The notes below the pieces were generated by a model, which saw only the letters and a list, made by a program, of their open reading frames with translations, had not been told where the DNA came from and ran no database searches. A stretch of DNA of 5,320 bases from Desulfobacterales bacterium C00003060 (lineage in GTDB: Bacteria > Desulfobacterota > Desulfobacteria > Desulfobacterales > C00003060): contig MAXP01000256.1 of assembly GCA_001751085.1 (NCBI GenBank), positions 1-5,320 on the forward strand, given 5' to 3'. The position numbers and the translations under genes were made by a program. Of the stretch, positions 1 to 5,320 are shown piece by piece (position 1 is the stretch's first letter; each line of letters starts with the position of its first letter).

Positions 1-172
1 TAAGAGAACTACTTGAAAGATCCCACCACAGCAGAAGAGACAATAGTATTCCTCGACAAAAAGCCTAGTCCTCAGAAAGCCGGTCCCATCAAACAAGATC
101 CAAAAACGGGGCAGGGCATAGATTCCTAAGGGAATCCTTGCAAGAAGCTGGATTCGACTTCCAAAGGTTGAC

Positions 173-186
173 ATAATATATATTAT
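173..186. repeat. 14-bp perfect AT palindrome
   Basis: ATAATATATATTAT reads the same on both strands. It lies downstream of the leftward gene and right after a consensus-like TTGACA (168-173) that has no partner -10 at proper spacing. Made only of A and T, it is partly expected in AT-rich spacer DNA. Confidence 0.5.
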
Positions 187-206
187 CAGACGTTATTGAA
201 AAATTG

Positions 207-231
207 AAAATCGACCCATTTAGCCGATTTT
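207..231 (-). terminator. Candidate A/U-rich intrinsic terminator of the leftward small gene
   Basis: Read on the minus strand, AAAATCG (231-225) and CGATTTT (213-207) form a perfect 7-bp stem around an 11-nt loop, beginning one base after the stop codon of the 131-residue gene. The 3' arm itself ends in four Ts, and after CAA there is a further run of five Ts (about 204-199). The stem has only two G-C pairs, so it would be weak. Position and T-richness favour a terminator, stem strength argues against it. Confidence 0.38.
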
Positions 232-232
232 G

Positions 233-628
233 TCACTCCTTTGGAGCTCCCCTACGACAGGCTATCCGTTGAACCCCCGTTTTTGCAGCCCTTCTGATGA
301 TCTTTTCTGCCTTTGCCCCCATGATCCGTCCCTCCGCAACAAGATTATCGCTCCCCATTAGTGTTCCCATCAGACCGTACCGCTTCTCAACAAGCTGTTT
401 TCCGATAACCCCGATTCCCGTGCCGACTTTGCCCCCTACGCCAAGTTGTTCTGTTTTTGTCACGGTCTCTTTTTCAAGGGCATCGTGAACCTTTTCGACT
501 TGTTCACCCAGGACATTCTGAATTCTCTCACCGATAGCTGCACCTTTATTCTCCGCACTCTTCAACAGGCTTTGCCCAGCTCGTTCGCCCATGGACAGCA
601 ATTGCTTCTTTATTTGGTCCTTTAGCAT
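233..628 (-). CDS. Uncharacterised 131-residue soluble protein
   Basis: I do not recognise this gene. It is read leftward from an ATG preceded by AAGGAG ten bases upstream, which supports real translation. The first ~60 residues are strongly charged and look alpha-helical, rich in K, E, Q and A with no long hydrophobic run. Residues 62-76 are glycine-rich, with Gly at 63, 65, 66, 69, 71, 73 and 76. The C-terminal part is basic, with Arg pairs at 112-113 and 125-126 and one Cys at 124. No signal peptide or clear membrane helix is visible. Residues ~90-112 (MGSDNLVAEGRIMGAKAEK and on) faintly recall the repeat of CsbD/YjbJ-type stress proteins, but this is by eye and weak. It is divergent from xseA and shares a 125-bp intergenic region with it, so it is not part of the isoprenoid operon. 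Confidence 0.72.
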   Translation of the reverse strand: MLKDQIKKQLLSMGERAGQSLLKSAENKGAAIGERIQNVLGEQVEKVHDALEKETVTKTEQLGVGGKVGTGIGVIGKQLVEKRYGLMGTLMGSDNLVAEGRIMGAKAEKIIRRAAKTGVQRIACRRGAPKE

Positions 629-638
629 TGTTCTGTTT

Positions 639-644
639 CTCCTT
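639..644 (-). promoter_or_regulatory. Shine-Dalgarno sequence of the leftward small gene
   Basis: On the minus strand the sequence AAGGAG lies ten bases before the ATG at 628-626. It is a near-perfect anti-16S match and is the main evidence that the 131-residue frame is translated from this start. Confidence 0.65.
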
Positions 645-697
645 GAAATACATAAGAATTTAGTTTCTCATTAACTAACCTAACACAAGTTGTGGGG

Positions 698-714
698 TTT
701 TTCCACCGGAAAAA
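698..714. repeat. Perfect 7-bp inverted repeat in the divergent intergenic region
   Basis: TTTTTCC (698-704) and GGAAAAA (708-714) are exact reverse complements with a 3-base centre ACC. GTGG (692-695) can alternatively pair with CCAC (703-706). The site lies just upstream of the candidate xseA promoter and between the two divergent genes, so it is a plausible protein-binding site, though no regulator can be named. Confidence 0.4.
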
Positions 715-718
715 GAGA

Positions 719-747
719 TTGTGGGTGATGTAAACATATGATATAAA
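719..747 (+). promoter_or_regulatory. Candidate sigma70-type promoter of the xseA operon
   Basis: TTGTGG (719-724) is a partial -35 (first three bases match) and TATAAA (742-747) matches the -10 consensus at five of six positions, with a 17-bp spacer. Transcription would then start about seven bases after the -10, close to position 754, which is the A of the xseA ATG. This would give a leaderless mRNA and agrees with the missing Shine-Dalgarno sequence. TATGAT (737-742) is an alternative -10 but has no good -35. The AT-rich setting makes chance matches likely. Confidence 0.3.
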
Positions 748-753
748 TCCTAT

Positions 754-2121
754 ATGGATAAGGATTTCACGCTTTCGGAACGTCAGATATATACAGTCAG
801 CGAGCTTACCCAAAGAATTAAGTCTCTTCTTGAACGCAGCTATCCATTTGTTTGGGTTGCAGGCGAAATCTCCAACTTTCGCATACCAGTATCCGGGCAT
901 TTCTACTTTTCCATAAAGGACGCAGGGGCCCAGATTAGTGCCGTCATGTTCCGGGCTCAGAACCGGAGTATGAAATTTGGCATAGAGGACGGGATGGCAG
1001 TGGTTGCCATGGGACGGATCAATGTGTATGAGCCCAGAGGGATCTATCAAATTATTGTAGAATATCTGGAACCCAAGGGGATAGGTGTCCTGCAATTAGC
1101 CTTTGAACAGCTCAAGGCCAGGCTTGCAGCCGAAGGTCTGTTCGATGAAAATACCAAACGCTCCCTACCGTTCCTTCCGCAAACGATCGGAGTTGTCACC
1201 TCCCCTACGGGGGCTGTCCTCCGAGACATAATACACGTGGTCAATCGGAGGTTTCCAAATGTCGTAATGGAGATAGCGCCGGTCAAGGTGCAGGGAGAAG
1301 GAGCTGCTGAGGAGATCGCCGAGGCACTGGAGTTGTTGAATGAGAGAAATAACGCTGACGTCATTGTTGTGGCTCGGGGAGGAGGTTCCTTGGAGGATCT
1401 CCAGCCATTCAATTCAGAGACTGTGGCAAGAGCCATTTTTGCCTCTCATATCCCTGTGATCTCTGCCGTTGGACACGAAACAGATTTCACCATTGCCGAC
1501 TTTGCTGCAGACCTGCGTGCACCAACGCCTTCAACTGCGGCAGAGCTGATCGTACCCCTGAAAGTGGATCTATTGAGGCGTATACAAGATATTAAGGCTG
1601 TCCTAAAAATTGCCGTTTTTCAAAGGCTTCAGCTCTTGAGTGAAAGAACGCTCCAGATCTCAAGGCGGCTGGTCCATCCCAGCAAGCAGATTGCCGACTA
1701 TCGATTGCGACTGGATGAGACTTTCGGAAGGATCGAGCAAGGGTTCTCAAGGCAACTGAATAGCATGGAGAATCGACTATATGTGATGAAAGGGCGACTC
1801 GACCGGTGTAGTCCACGGGTCATGGTCGATAATCTTAATGTATTACTCAAGCACTATCACCAAACCCTCTTTTCTGCAATGCAATTTTGTTTGCAGTCAC
1901 AGCGTGCCACACTCCGAACTACTGTGGCCGGATTGAACGCTCTGAGTCCCTTGGCAATCATGGAGCGTGGATACAGTGTGACGCGCGCATTGCCGGATTA
2001 CGCTCTTGTGAGAGATACTCAGCAGGTAAGTGTAGGGCAACACGTGGAAGTTACTGTCTCAAGGGGTACGATGATCTGCCGCATAGAGAGGAAGGCAAAG
2101 GATGGCAAAACAGACATTTGA
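754..2121 (+). CDS. xseA: Exonuclease VII large subunit
   Basis: Catalytic subunit of exonuclease VII, which with XseB degrades single-stranded DNA from both ends into oligonucleotides without needing a divalent metal and acts in repair and recombination in the cytoplasm. The 455 residues match the usual family length. An N-terminal OB-fold (about residues 11-105, with VAGEISNFRIPVSGHFYFS at 35-53) is followed by the nuclease domain (from about 125). D158 in GAVLRD, R208 in VVARGGGS, and H241 and D244 in GHETD line up with the E. coli residues D155, R205, H238 and D241 reported as essential, so the site looks intact. A helical, coiled-coil-like region (about 265-390) that should bind XseB precedes the conserved C-terminal LSPLAIMERGYS motif (398-408). 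The ATG at 754 is the only usable start: an in-frame stop lies at 739-741, and the conserved IYTVSELT motif begins at residue 12. No Shine-Dalgarno sequence is visible. It is the first gene of the operon. Confidence 0.97.
   Translation: MDKDFTLSERQIYTVSELTQRIKSLLERSYPFVWVAGEISNFRIPVSGHFYFSIKDAGAQISAVMFRAQNRSMKFGIEDGMAVVAMGRINVYEPRGIYQIIVEYLEPKGIGVLQLAFEQLKARLAAEGLFDENTKRSLPFLPQTIGVVTSPTGAVLRDIIHVVNRRFPNVVMEIAPVKVQGEGAAEEIAEALELLNERNNADVIVVARGGGSLEDLQPFNSETVARAIFASHIPVISAVGHETDFTIADFAADLRAPTPSTAAELIVPLKVDLLRRIQDIKAVLKIAVFQRLQLLSERTLQISRRLVHPSKQIADYRLRLDETFGRIEQGFSRQLNSMENRLYVMKGRLDRCSPRVMVDNLNVLLKHYHQTLFSAMQFCLQSQRATLRTTVAGLNALSPLAIMERGYSVTRALPDYALVRDTQQVSVGQHVEVTVSRGTMICRIERKAKDGKTDI
2089..2095 (+). 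promoter_or_regulatory. Shine-Dalgarno sequence of xseB inside xseA
   Basis: AGGAAGG lies six bases before the xseB ATG at 2102, within the last codons of xseA. It fixes the xseB start and shows that xseB can recruit ribosomes itself, in line with the several-fold excess of small over large subunit known for exonuclease VII. Confidence 0.65.
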
Positions 2122-2329
2122 GAACGCCATGGAGCGACTGGAATCAATCGTGAACGAGTTGGAAAGTGGTGACCTGAATCTGGATGAGGCCATGAAGAAG
2201 TTCCAAGAGGGTGTCAAGCTGTCGAAATTCTGCTCAAACAAGTTGGACGAAACAGAAAAAAAGGTCTTGATACTCCTCAAGGACGAAGAAGGAAACATTA
2301 GGACAGAGCCCTTCGAGGGCGAAAGCTGA
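2102..2329 (+). CDS. xseB: Exonuclease VII small subunit
   Basis: Small subunit of exonuclease VII. Several copies form helical hairpins that bind the coiled-coil arm of XseA and are needed for a stable, active enzyme. The 75 residues are typical of the family. The signature is clear: TFENAMERLESIVNELESGD (5-24), then LDEAMKKFQEGVKLSKFC (27-44) and KLDETEKKV (47-55), which gives two amphipathic helices joined by a short turn, followed by an acidic, probably flexible tail. The ATG overlaps the end of xseA by 20 bp in another frame, which suggests translational coupling in addition to its own Shine-Dalgarno sequence. It has no catalytic residues of its own. Confidence 0.96.
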   Translation: MAKQTFENAMERLESIVNELESGDLNLDEAMKKFQEGVKLSKFCSNKLDETEKKVLILLKDEEGNIRTEPFEGES

Positions 2330-2341
2330 AATGTCACGGTT

Positions 2342-3235
2342 ATGTTTGACCTAAGGGCTTACCTTAAGGCAAAACAGCAAAGGGTCAATGATGCTCTAAG
2401 GAGACTCTGGGACAATACTGAGCCCCACCCTACCCTGCTTGTTCAAGCTATGCGTTATTCCCTTGAGGCAGAGGGTAAACGGCTGCGTCCTATCTTATGT
2501 ATTGCAGCCTCAGAAGCGGTAGGTGGCTCTGACACGGATGTTATGCCTGGTGCATGCGCCCTGGAGTTCATTCATACCTATTCTCTTATCCATGATGATC
2601 TTCCCGCCTTGGACGATGACGACCTTCGTCGCGGCAAACCAACATGTCATAAGGCATTTGATGAGGCAACCGCCGTGTTGACGGGAGACGCTCTGCTGAC
2701 GGCGGCCTTTGAGGTCCTATCCGCTGCAGGGCGCCACCAGGGAGATGACGCCTTAAAATGGCTTGAGGTCATTTATCTCATTGCGAAAGCTGCCGGGCAT
2801 TTCGGTATGATAGAAGGCCAGATGATGGATTTGGCCTCAGAGGGAAAACGGATTACTCTGAAGGAACTTGAGGCCATTCACCGCCTCAAGACAGGCGCCC
2901 TTATCGAGGTTTCTGTGCGGACTGGTGCCATGCTTGGCGGTGGAAGCCATGAACAAATAGATGCTTTGGCAGCTTATGGCCGGCATATAGGCCTTGCCTT
3001 TCAGGTAACTGACGATATCCTTGATATTGAAGGGAATATTGAAGACCTTGGCAAATCCCCGGGGAGCGATCAGGTTCATCAAAAGGCCACCTATCCATCC
3101 TTGATGGGGCTTGATCAATCAAGGGCTCATGCGCGTGAATTGATAGAAAAGGCATCTGAAGAGCTTAGGAACTTCGATACAAAAGCAGAGCCCCTCATCG
3201 CTCTATCACGCTATATTATTGAGAGAAAGAGATGA
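2342..3235 (+). CDS. ispA: Short-chain (2E,6E)-polyprenyl diphosphate synthase (farnesyl/geranylgeranyl type)
   Basis: Trans-prenyltransferase that adds IPP to DMAPP and then to GPP, giving FPP and possibly GGPP, the precursors of quinones, undecaprenyl phosphate and other terpenoids. The 297 residues are normal for bacterial IspA. Visible motifs in order: GKRLRP (45-50, diphosphate binding), the first aspartate-rich motif DDLPALD (85-91) inside [20 protein letters not shown] (81-100), KTG (183-185), the second aspartate-rich motif DDILD (224-228) after FQVT, and GKSPGSDQ with KATYP near residues 237-252. All Mg-binding aspartates are present. The two extra residues between the aspartates of the first motif mark the bacterial type of chain-length control. 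Product length cannot be settled from sequence, so FPP is the default call and GGPP remains possible. It starts 12 nt after xseB and has no clear Shine-Dalgarno sequence, which suggests translation coupled to xseB. Confidence 0.94.
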   Translation: MFDLRAYLKAKQQRVNDALRRLWDNTEPHPTLLVQAMRYSLEAEGKRLRPILCIAASEAVGGSDTDVMPGACALEFIHTYSLIHDDLPALDDDDLRRGKPTCHKAFDEATAVLTGDALLTAAFEVLSAAGRHQGDDALKWLEVIYLIAKAAGHFGMIEGQMMDLASEGKRITLKELEAIHRLKTGALIEVSVRTGAMLGGGSHEQIDALAAYGRHIGLAFQVTDDILDIEGNIEDLGKSPGSDQVHQKATYPSLMGLDQSRAHARELIEKASEELRNFDTKAEPLIALSRYIIERKR

Positions 3236-3256
3236 AGGGTATATTGATGACTGTGG

Positions 3257-3264
3257 AAAAGAGG
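3257..3264 (+). promoter_or_regulatory. Shine-Dalgarno sequence selecting the GTG start of dxs
   Basis: AAAAGAGG ends five bases before the GTG at 3270. The only other upstream in-frame candidate, a TTG at 3219 inside ispA, has no such sequence before it, so this site decides the dxs start. Confidence 0.6.
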
Positions 3265-3269
3265 TTTAT

Positions 3270-5141
3270 GTGAAATACTTGGAAAAAATCAATGCCCCGG
3301 AAGACCTCAAACGTATAGGGCGCTTAGAACTTCCACAACTTGCCAGGGAGATTCGCGAGGTGATCATACAAACCGTGTCCCGCACGGGCGGGCACCTTGC
3401 CCCCAGCCTGGGAACGGTCGAGTTGACCATGGCCTTGCTCTATGTTTTTGATCCGCCGGTCGACAAGATCATATGGGACGTAGGCCATCAGGCCTATGCT
3501 TACAAACTCCTTACAGGACGCAGGGATCGATTTCACACAATACGACAGCACGGCGGCTTGAGTGGCTTCACTCGCATGAGTGAGAGCCCTTACGATGCCT
3601 TTTCTACAGGACATTCCAGTACTTCCATTTCCGCAGGAATGGGCGTTGCGTGTGGCAGGTCCCTGAAGAAGGACACAGGCAAGGTCATAGCTGTGATTGG
3701 AGATGGCTCCATGACGGCCGGTCTGGCCTATGAAGGGTTGAACCAGGCAGGTGACCTGAAAAAGGGAATCATTGTCATCCTAAACGACAACGAGATGTCC
3801 ATTGCCCGAAATGTGGGCGTCCTTTCCTCGTTTTTGAGCCGGAAACTGTCCGCTAAATATTTTATGGACCTAAGAGAAGAACTCAAGGAATTCTTGAGGT
3901 CCCTTCCGAGGTTCGGAGACGACGTCTACAACATAGCCAAGCGAACCGAGGAATCGTTCAAGACATTTATTACACCGGGTATGCTCTTTGAAGCATTCAA
4001 CTTCACATACTTTGGTCCTATTAATGGCCACAGGTTGGACCATTTAATCGACACGCTCCAGAACGTAAAGGAGATCAACAAACCTGTCCTGTTGCACGTA
4101 ACCACCAAGAAGGGCAAAGGATATCCGCCTGCAGAACGCAATCCCACCTATTTTCATGGCGTAGGTTCTTTTGAGATTTCAACAGGCAACAGTATTTCCC
4201 TTAAGACAACGCCTCAGACATATACGGAGGCGTTTGGGAATACCCTGGTAGAGCTTGCGCGACAAGATGACAGGATCGTGGCAGTCACAGCAGCCATGCC
4301 CGAAGGAACCGGGCTCAAGGCCTTTTCCGAGGCGTTCCCTGAACGTTTTTTTGATGTAGGCATTGCCGAACAACATGCCGTGACCTTTGCGGCCGGTATG
4401 GCTACTGAGGGATTTCGCCCGGTCGTTGCTATCTATTCAACCTTCTTGCAGAGAGCATATGACCAGATCCTTCACGATGTATGCCTTGAGCAGCATCCCG
4501 TGGTCTTCGCCATAGACCGTGGGGGAATTGTTGGTGAAGACGGGCCCACACATCACGGTTTGTTTGATTTTTCTTATCTTCGCCACATCCCAAACATGGT
4601 GGTCATGGCGCCAAAGGACGAAAACGAACTACGACAGATGCTTATGACGGCCCTTGACCATCCAGGCCCTGTTGCTTTCAGGTATCCGAGAGGCTTTGGT
4701 ACCGGGGTTTCCATAGACCACGAGATTCATACACTTCCTATTGGCAAGGGAGAGGTCCTCACCAAAGGTGCCGACGTCCTGATACTGGCTATTGGCGGGA
4801 CGGTTACGCCGGCCCTTGAGGCGAGAAAACAACTCGAAGACGAGGACATTTCAGCTACGGTGGTCAACAGCCGTTTTGTAAAACCCCTCGATATTGAGTT
4901 GATCACACGACTTGCCTCGGACATACCATTCATCCTGACGGTCGAGGAAAATGCGCTGCAAGGTGGCTTTGGCAGTGCAGTAATCGAGTGCCTGGCAGAC
5001 GCATGCACCCCAACAACCAGAGTAGTACGGCTCGGTATCCCTGACGCCTTCGTGGAACACGGCTCACAAGAGATACTACGTTCAAAGTACGGGATTGACA
5101 CACCTGCTATTGTAAAAGCCGTCAGGGATATAGTTGAATAG
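3270..5141 (+). CDS. dxs: 1-deoxy-D-xylulose-5-phosphate synthase
   Basis: Thiamine diphosphate enzyme that condenses pyruvate with glyceraldehyde 3-phosphate to DXP and CO2, the first and flux-controlling step of the MEP isoprenoid pathway and also a source of thiamine and pyridoxal precursors. From the GTG it has 623 residues, the usual length. Visible features: GGHLAPSLG (40-48) with catalytic H42, WDVGHQAY (69-76), the ThDP/Mg motif from GDGSMTAG (144-151) to NDN (172-174), a charged linker region (about 195-235), DVGIAEQHA (362-370) with the proton-relay Glu E367, [11 protein letters not shown] (389-399), GEDGPTHHG (422-430) with D424 and H428, FRYPRG (470-475), and a C-terminal transketolase domain (from about 495). 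All three domains appear intact. A TTG at 3219 would add 17 residues and overlap ispA, but it lacks a ribosome site and the extra residues do not look conserved. Last gene of the operon; a likely terminator follows. Confidence 0.97.
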   Translation: MKYLEKINAPEDLKRIGRLELPQLAREIREVIIQTVSRTGGHLAPSLGTVELTMALLYVFDPPVDKIIWDVGHQAYAYKLLTGRRDRFHTIRQHGGLSGFTRMSESPYDAFSTGHSSTSISAGMGVACGRSLKKDTGKVIAVIGDGSMTAGLAYEGLNQAGDLKKGIIVILNDNEMSIARNVGVLSSFLSRKLSAKYFMDLREELKEFLRSLPRFGDDVYNIAKRTEESFKTFITPGMLFEAFNFTYFGPINGHRLDHLIDTLQNVKEINKPVLLHVTTKKGKGYPPAERNPTYFHGVGSFEISTGNSISLKTTPQTYTEAFGNTLVELARQDDRIVAVTAAMPEGTGLKAFSEAFPERFFDVGIAEQHAVTFAAGMATEGFRPVVAIYSTFLQRAYDQILHDVCLEQHPVVFAIDRGGIVGEDGPTHHGLFDFSYLRHIPNMVVMAPKDENELRQMLMTALDHPGPVAFRYPRGFGTGVSIDHEIHTLPIGKGEVLTKGADVLILAIGGTVTPALEARKQLEDEDISATVVNSRFVKPLDIELITRLASDIPFILTVEENALQGGFGSAVIECLADACTPTTRVVRLGIPDAFVEHGSQEILRSKYGIDTPAIVKAVRDIVE

Positions 5142-5154
5142 TTGAGTAACTGTA

Positions 5155-5179
5155 AGGGGCTTCGCCATCCTCTTTTTTT
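5155..5179 (+). terminator. Probable intrinsic terminator of the xseA-xseB-ispA-dxs operon
   Basis: Fourteen bases after the dxs stop, AGGGGC (5155-5160) pairs with GCC-AT-CCT (5164-5171) around a TTC loop: six pairs, five of them G-C, with a two-base bulge in the 3' arm. After one C comes a run of seven Ts (5173-5179). Position, G-C stem and T-run fit a rho-independent terminator; the short, bulged stem keeps confidence moderate. Confidence 0.55.
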
Positions 5180-5320
5180 AAACCGTCCCAATCGTTCCGT
5201 TCACTATTTTACCTACAACTTATCGTATACTCTTCATTACTCCGTAATTAAATCATTACGGGATGGTTCCCTGATCCGTGATATGCGAAGCAGTTATTTG
5301 TGGGTAATGATGACGGTTTT
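5180..5320. other. Right-edge non-coding stretch with inverted repeats
   Basis: No frame on either strand stays open long enough to support a gene. The stretch holds CCGTAAT/ATTACGG (5242-5248 with 5255-5261), ATCATTAC/GTAATGAT (5252-5259 with 5304-5311) and AAACCGTC/GACGGTTT (5180-5187 with 5312-5319). TATACT (5226-5231) resembles a -10 box but has no well-spaced -35. Two consecutive ATG codons at 5307-5312 could start a gene running out of the window, but there is no good ribosome site before them. It is most likely the upstream region of the next transcription unit. Confidence 0.45.
5242..5261. repeat. Perfect 7-bp inverted repeat CCGTAAT/ATTACGG
   Basis: CCGTAAT (5242-5248) and ATTACGG (5255-5261) are exact reverse complements around a 6-base spacer. 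An overlapping ATTAC (5236-5240) can also pair with GTAAT (5244-5248). No T-run follows, so it is not a terminator in either direction. It could be an operator half-site pair or an RNA hairpin. Confidence 0.5.

Larger units (their letters stand above)
1..232. other. Left-edge stretch without a supported gene
   Basis: I see no convincing gene here. In the frame of position 1 there is a TAA at 1-3, then 41 sense codons and a TAA at 127-129, with no ATG. The peptide has an ordinary soluble-protein composition but is too short to call. Short inverted repeats follow: GATTCC/GGAATC (121-126 with 131-136, 4-nt loop), the palindrome CTTGCAAG (137-144), GAATCC/GGATTC (132-137 with 150-155), and a 14-bp AT palindrome (173-186). 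The stretch is probably the space between an upstream gene outside the window and the convergent 3' end of the leftward gene. Confidence 0.5.

Noticed and set aside
168..198. Consensus -35 TTGACA at 168-173
   Set aside because: Bases at 16-19 bp spacing give at best three of six matches to a -10 box, and no rightward gene lies near enough downstream.
297..488. Rightward 63-codon frame opposite the small leftward gene
   Set aside because: No ribosome site and a Pro/Ser/Phe-rich composition typical of the complement of the leftward gene, which has a clear AAGGAG before its start.
622..1095. Leftward open frame of 157 codons overlapping the xseA start
   Set aside because: It lies mostly antisense to the conserved OB-fold of xseA, overlaps the leftward small gene start, and has no recognisable family features.
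2331..2354. Seven-codon frame beginning at the ATG at 2331 between xseB and ispA
   Set aside because: Too short, no ribosome site, and it ends inside the ispA start region without a matching stop-start overlap; probably chance.
3219..3269. Extended dxs start at TTG 3219
   Set aside because: It would lie inside ispA with no ribosome site, while the GTG at 3270 has AAAAGAGG at 5-nt spacing and matches the usual DXS N-terminus.
4727..5191. Leftward open frame of 154 codons antisense to the end of dxs
   Set aside because: It is serine- and threonine-rich, as expected for the complement of a strongly coding frame, and it lies opposite the conserved dxs C-terminal domain.
5226..5231. TATACT as the -10 of a promoter downstream of dxs
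   Set aside because: The best -35-like hexamer, TTCACT (5200-5205), is 20 bp away, too far for a standard promoter.
1..5320. Search for tRNA or rRNA genes, CRISPR arrays, insertion sequences and long direct repeats
   Set aside because: No regularly spaced repeats, transposase-like frames, terminal inverted repeats or tRNA-like cloverleafs were recognised by eye.

Overview
This window is a compact bacterial chromosomal segment dominated by one rightward gene cluster, xseA-xseB-ispA-dxs. It encodes both subunits of exonuclease VII, a short-chain polyprenyl diphosphate synthase and 1-deoxy-D-xylulose-5-phosphate synthase. Intact catalytic motifs, a canonical gene order, mid-range GC and protein sequences of delta-proteobacterial character (IspA starting [12 protein letters not shown] starting near [13 protein letters not shown]) suggest a member of the Desulfobacterota or a related Gram-negative anaerobe. 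That assignment is inference from resemblance and no search was run. Nothing points to a phage, plasmid or genomic island.

Layout: positions 1-232 hold no convincing gene, only a 41-codon open stretch at the edge and several short inverted repeats. Positions 233-628 carry a leftward gene for a 131-residue protein I cannot assign, with a good Shine-Dalgarno sequence and a possible A/U-rich terminator directly after its stop. A 125-bp divergent intergenic region (629-753) separates it from xseA. From 754 to 5141 the four operon genes are tightly packed: xseB overlaps xseA by 20 bp, ispA starts 12 nt after xseB, and dxs most likely starts at a GTG at 3270, 34 nt after ispA ends. A probable intrinsic terminator lies at 5155-5179. 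The last 140 bases are non-coding, AT-rich and contain inverted repeats; they may be the upstream region of a gene beyond the right edge.

How the genes work together: DXS condenses pyruvate and glyceraldehyde 3-phosphate, the entry step of the MEP pathway, which yields IPP and DMAPP. The IspA-type enzyme condenses these to longer prenyl diphosphates for quinones, undecaprenyl carrier and other terpenoids. XseA and XseB form exonuclease VII, a single-strand DNA nuclease of repair. Its linkage to isoprenoid genes is a widespread bacterial arrangement with no known biochemical reason.

I found no undescribed biological system here. The points most worth a second look are modest: an apparently SD-less and possibly leaderless xseA start, a 13-codon mini-ORF bridging ispA and dxs, the uncharacterised divergent small gene, and inverted repeats able to pair in alternative ways at the right edge.
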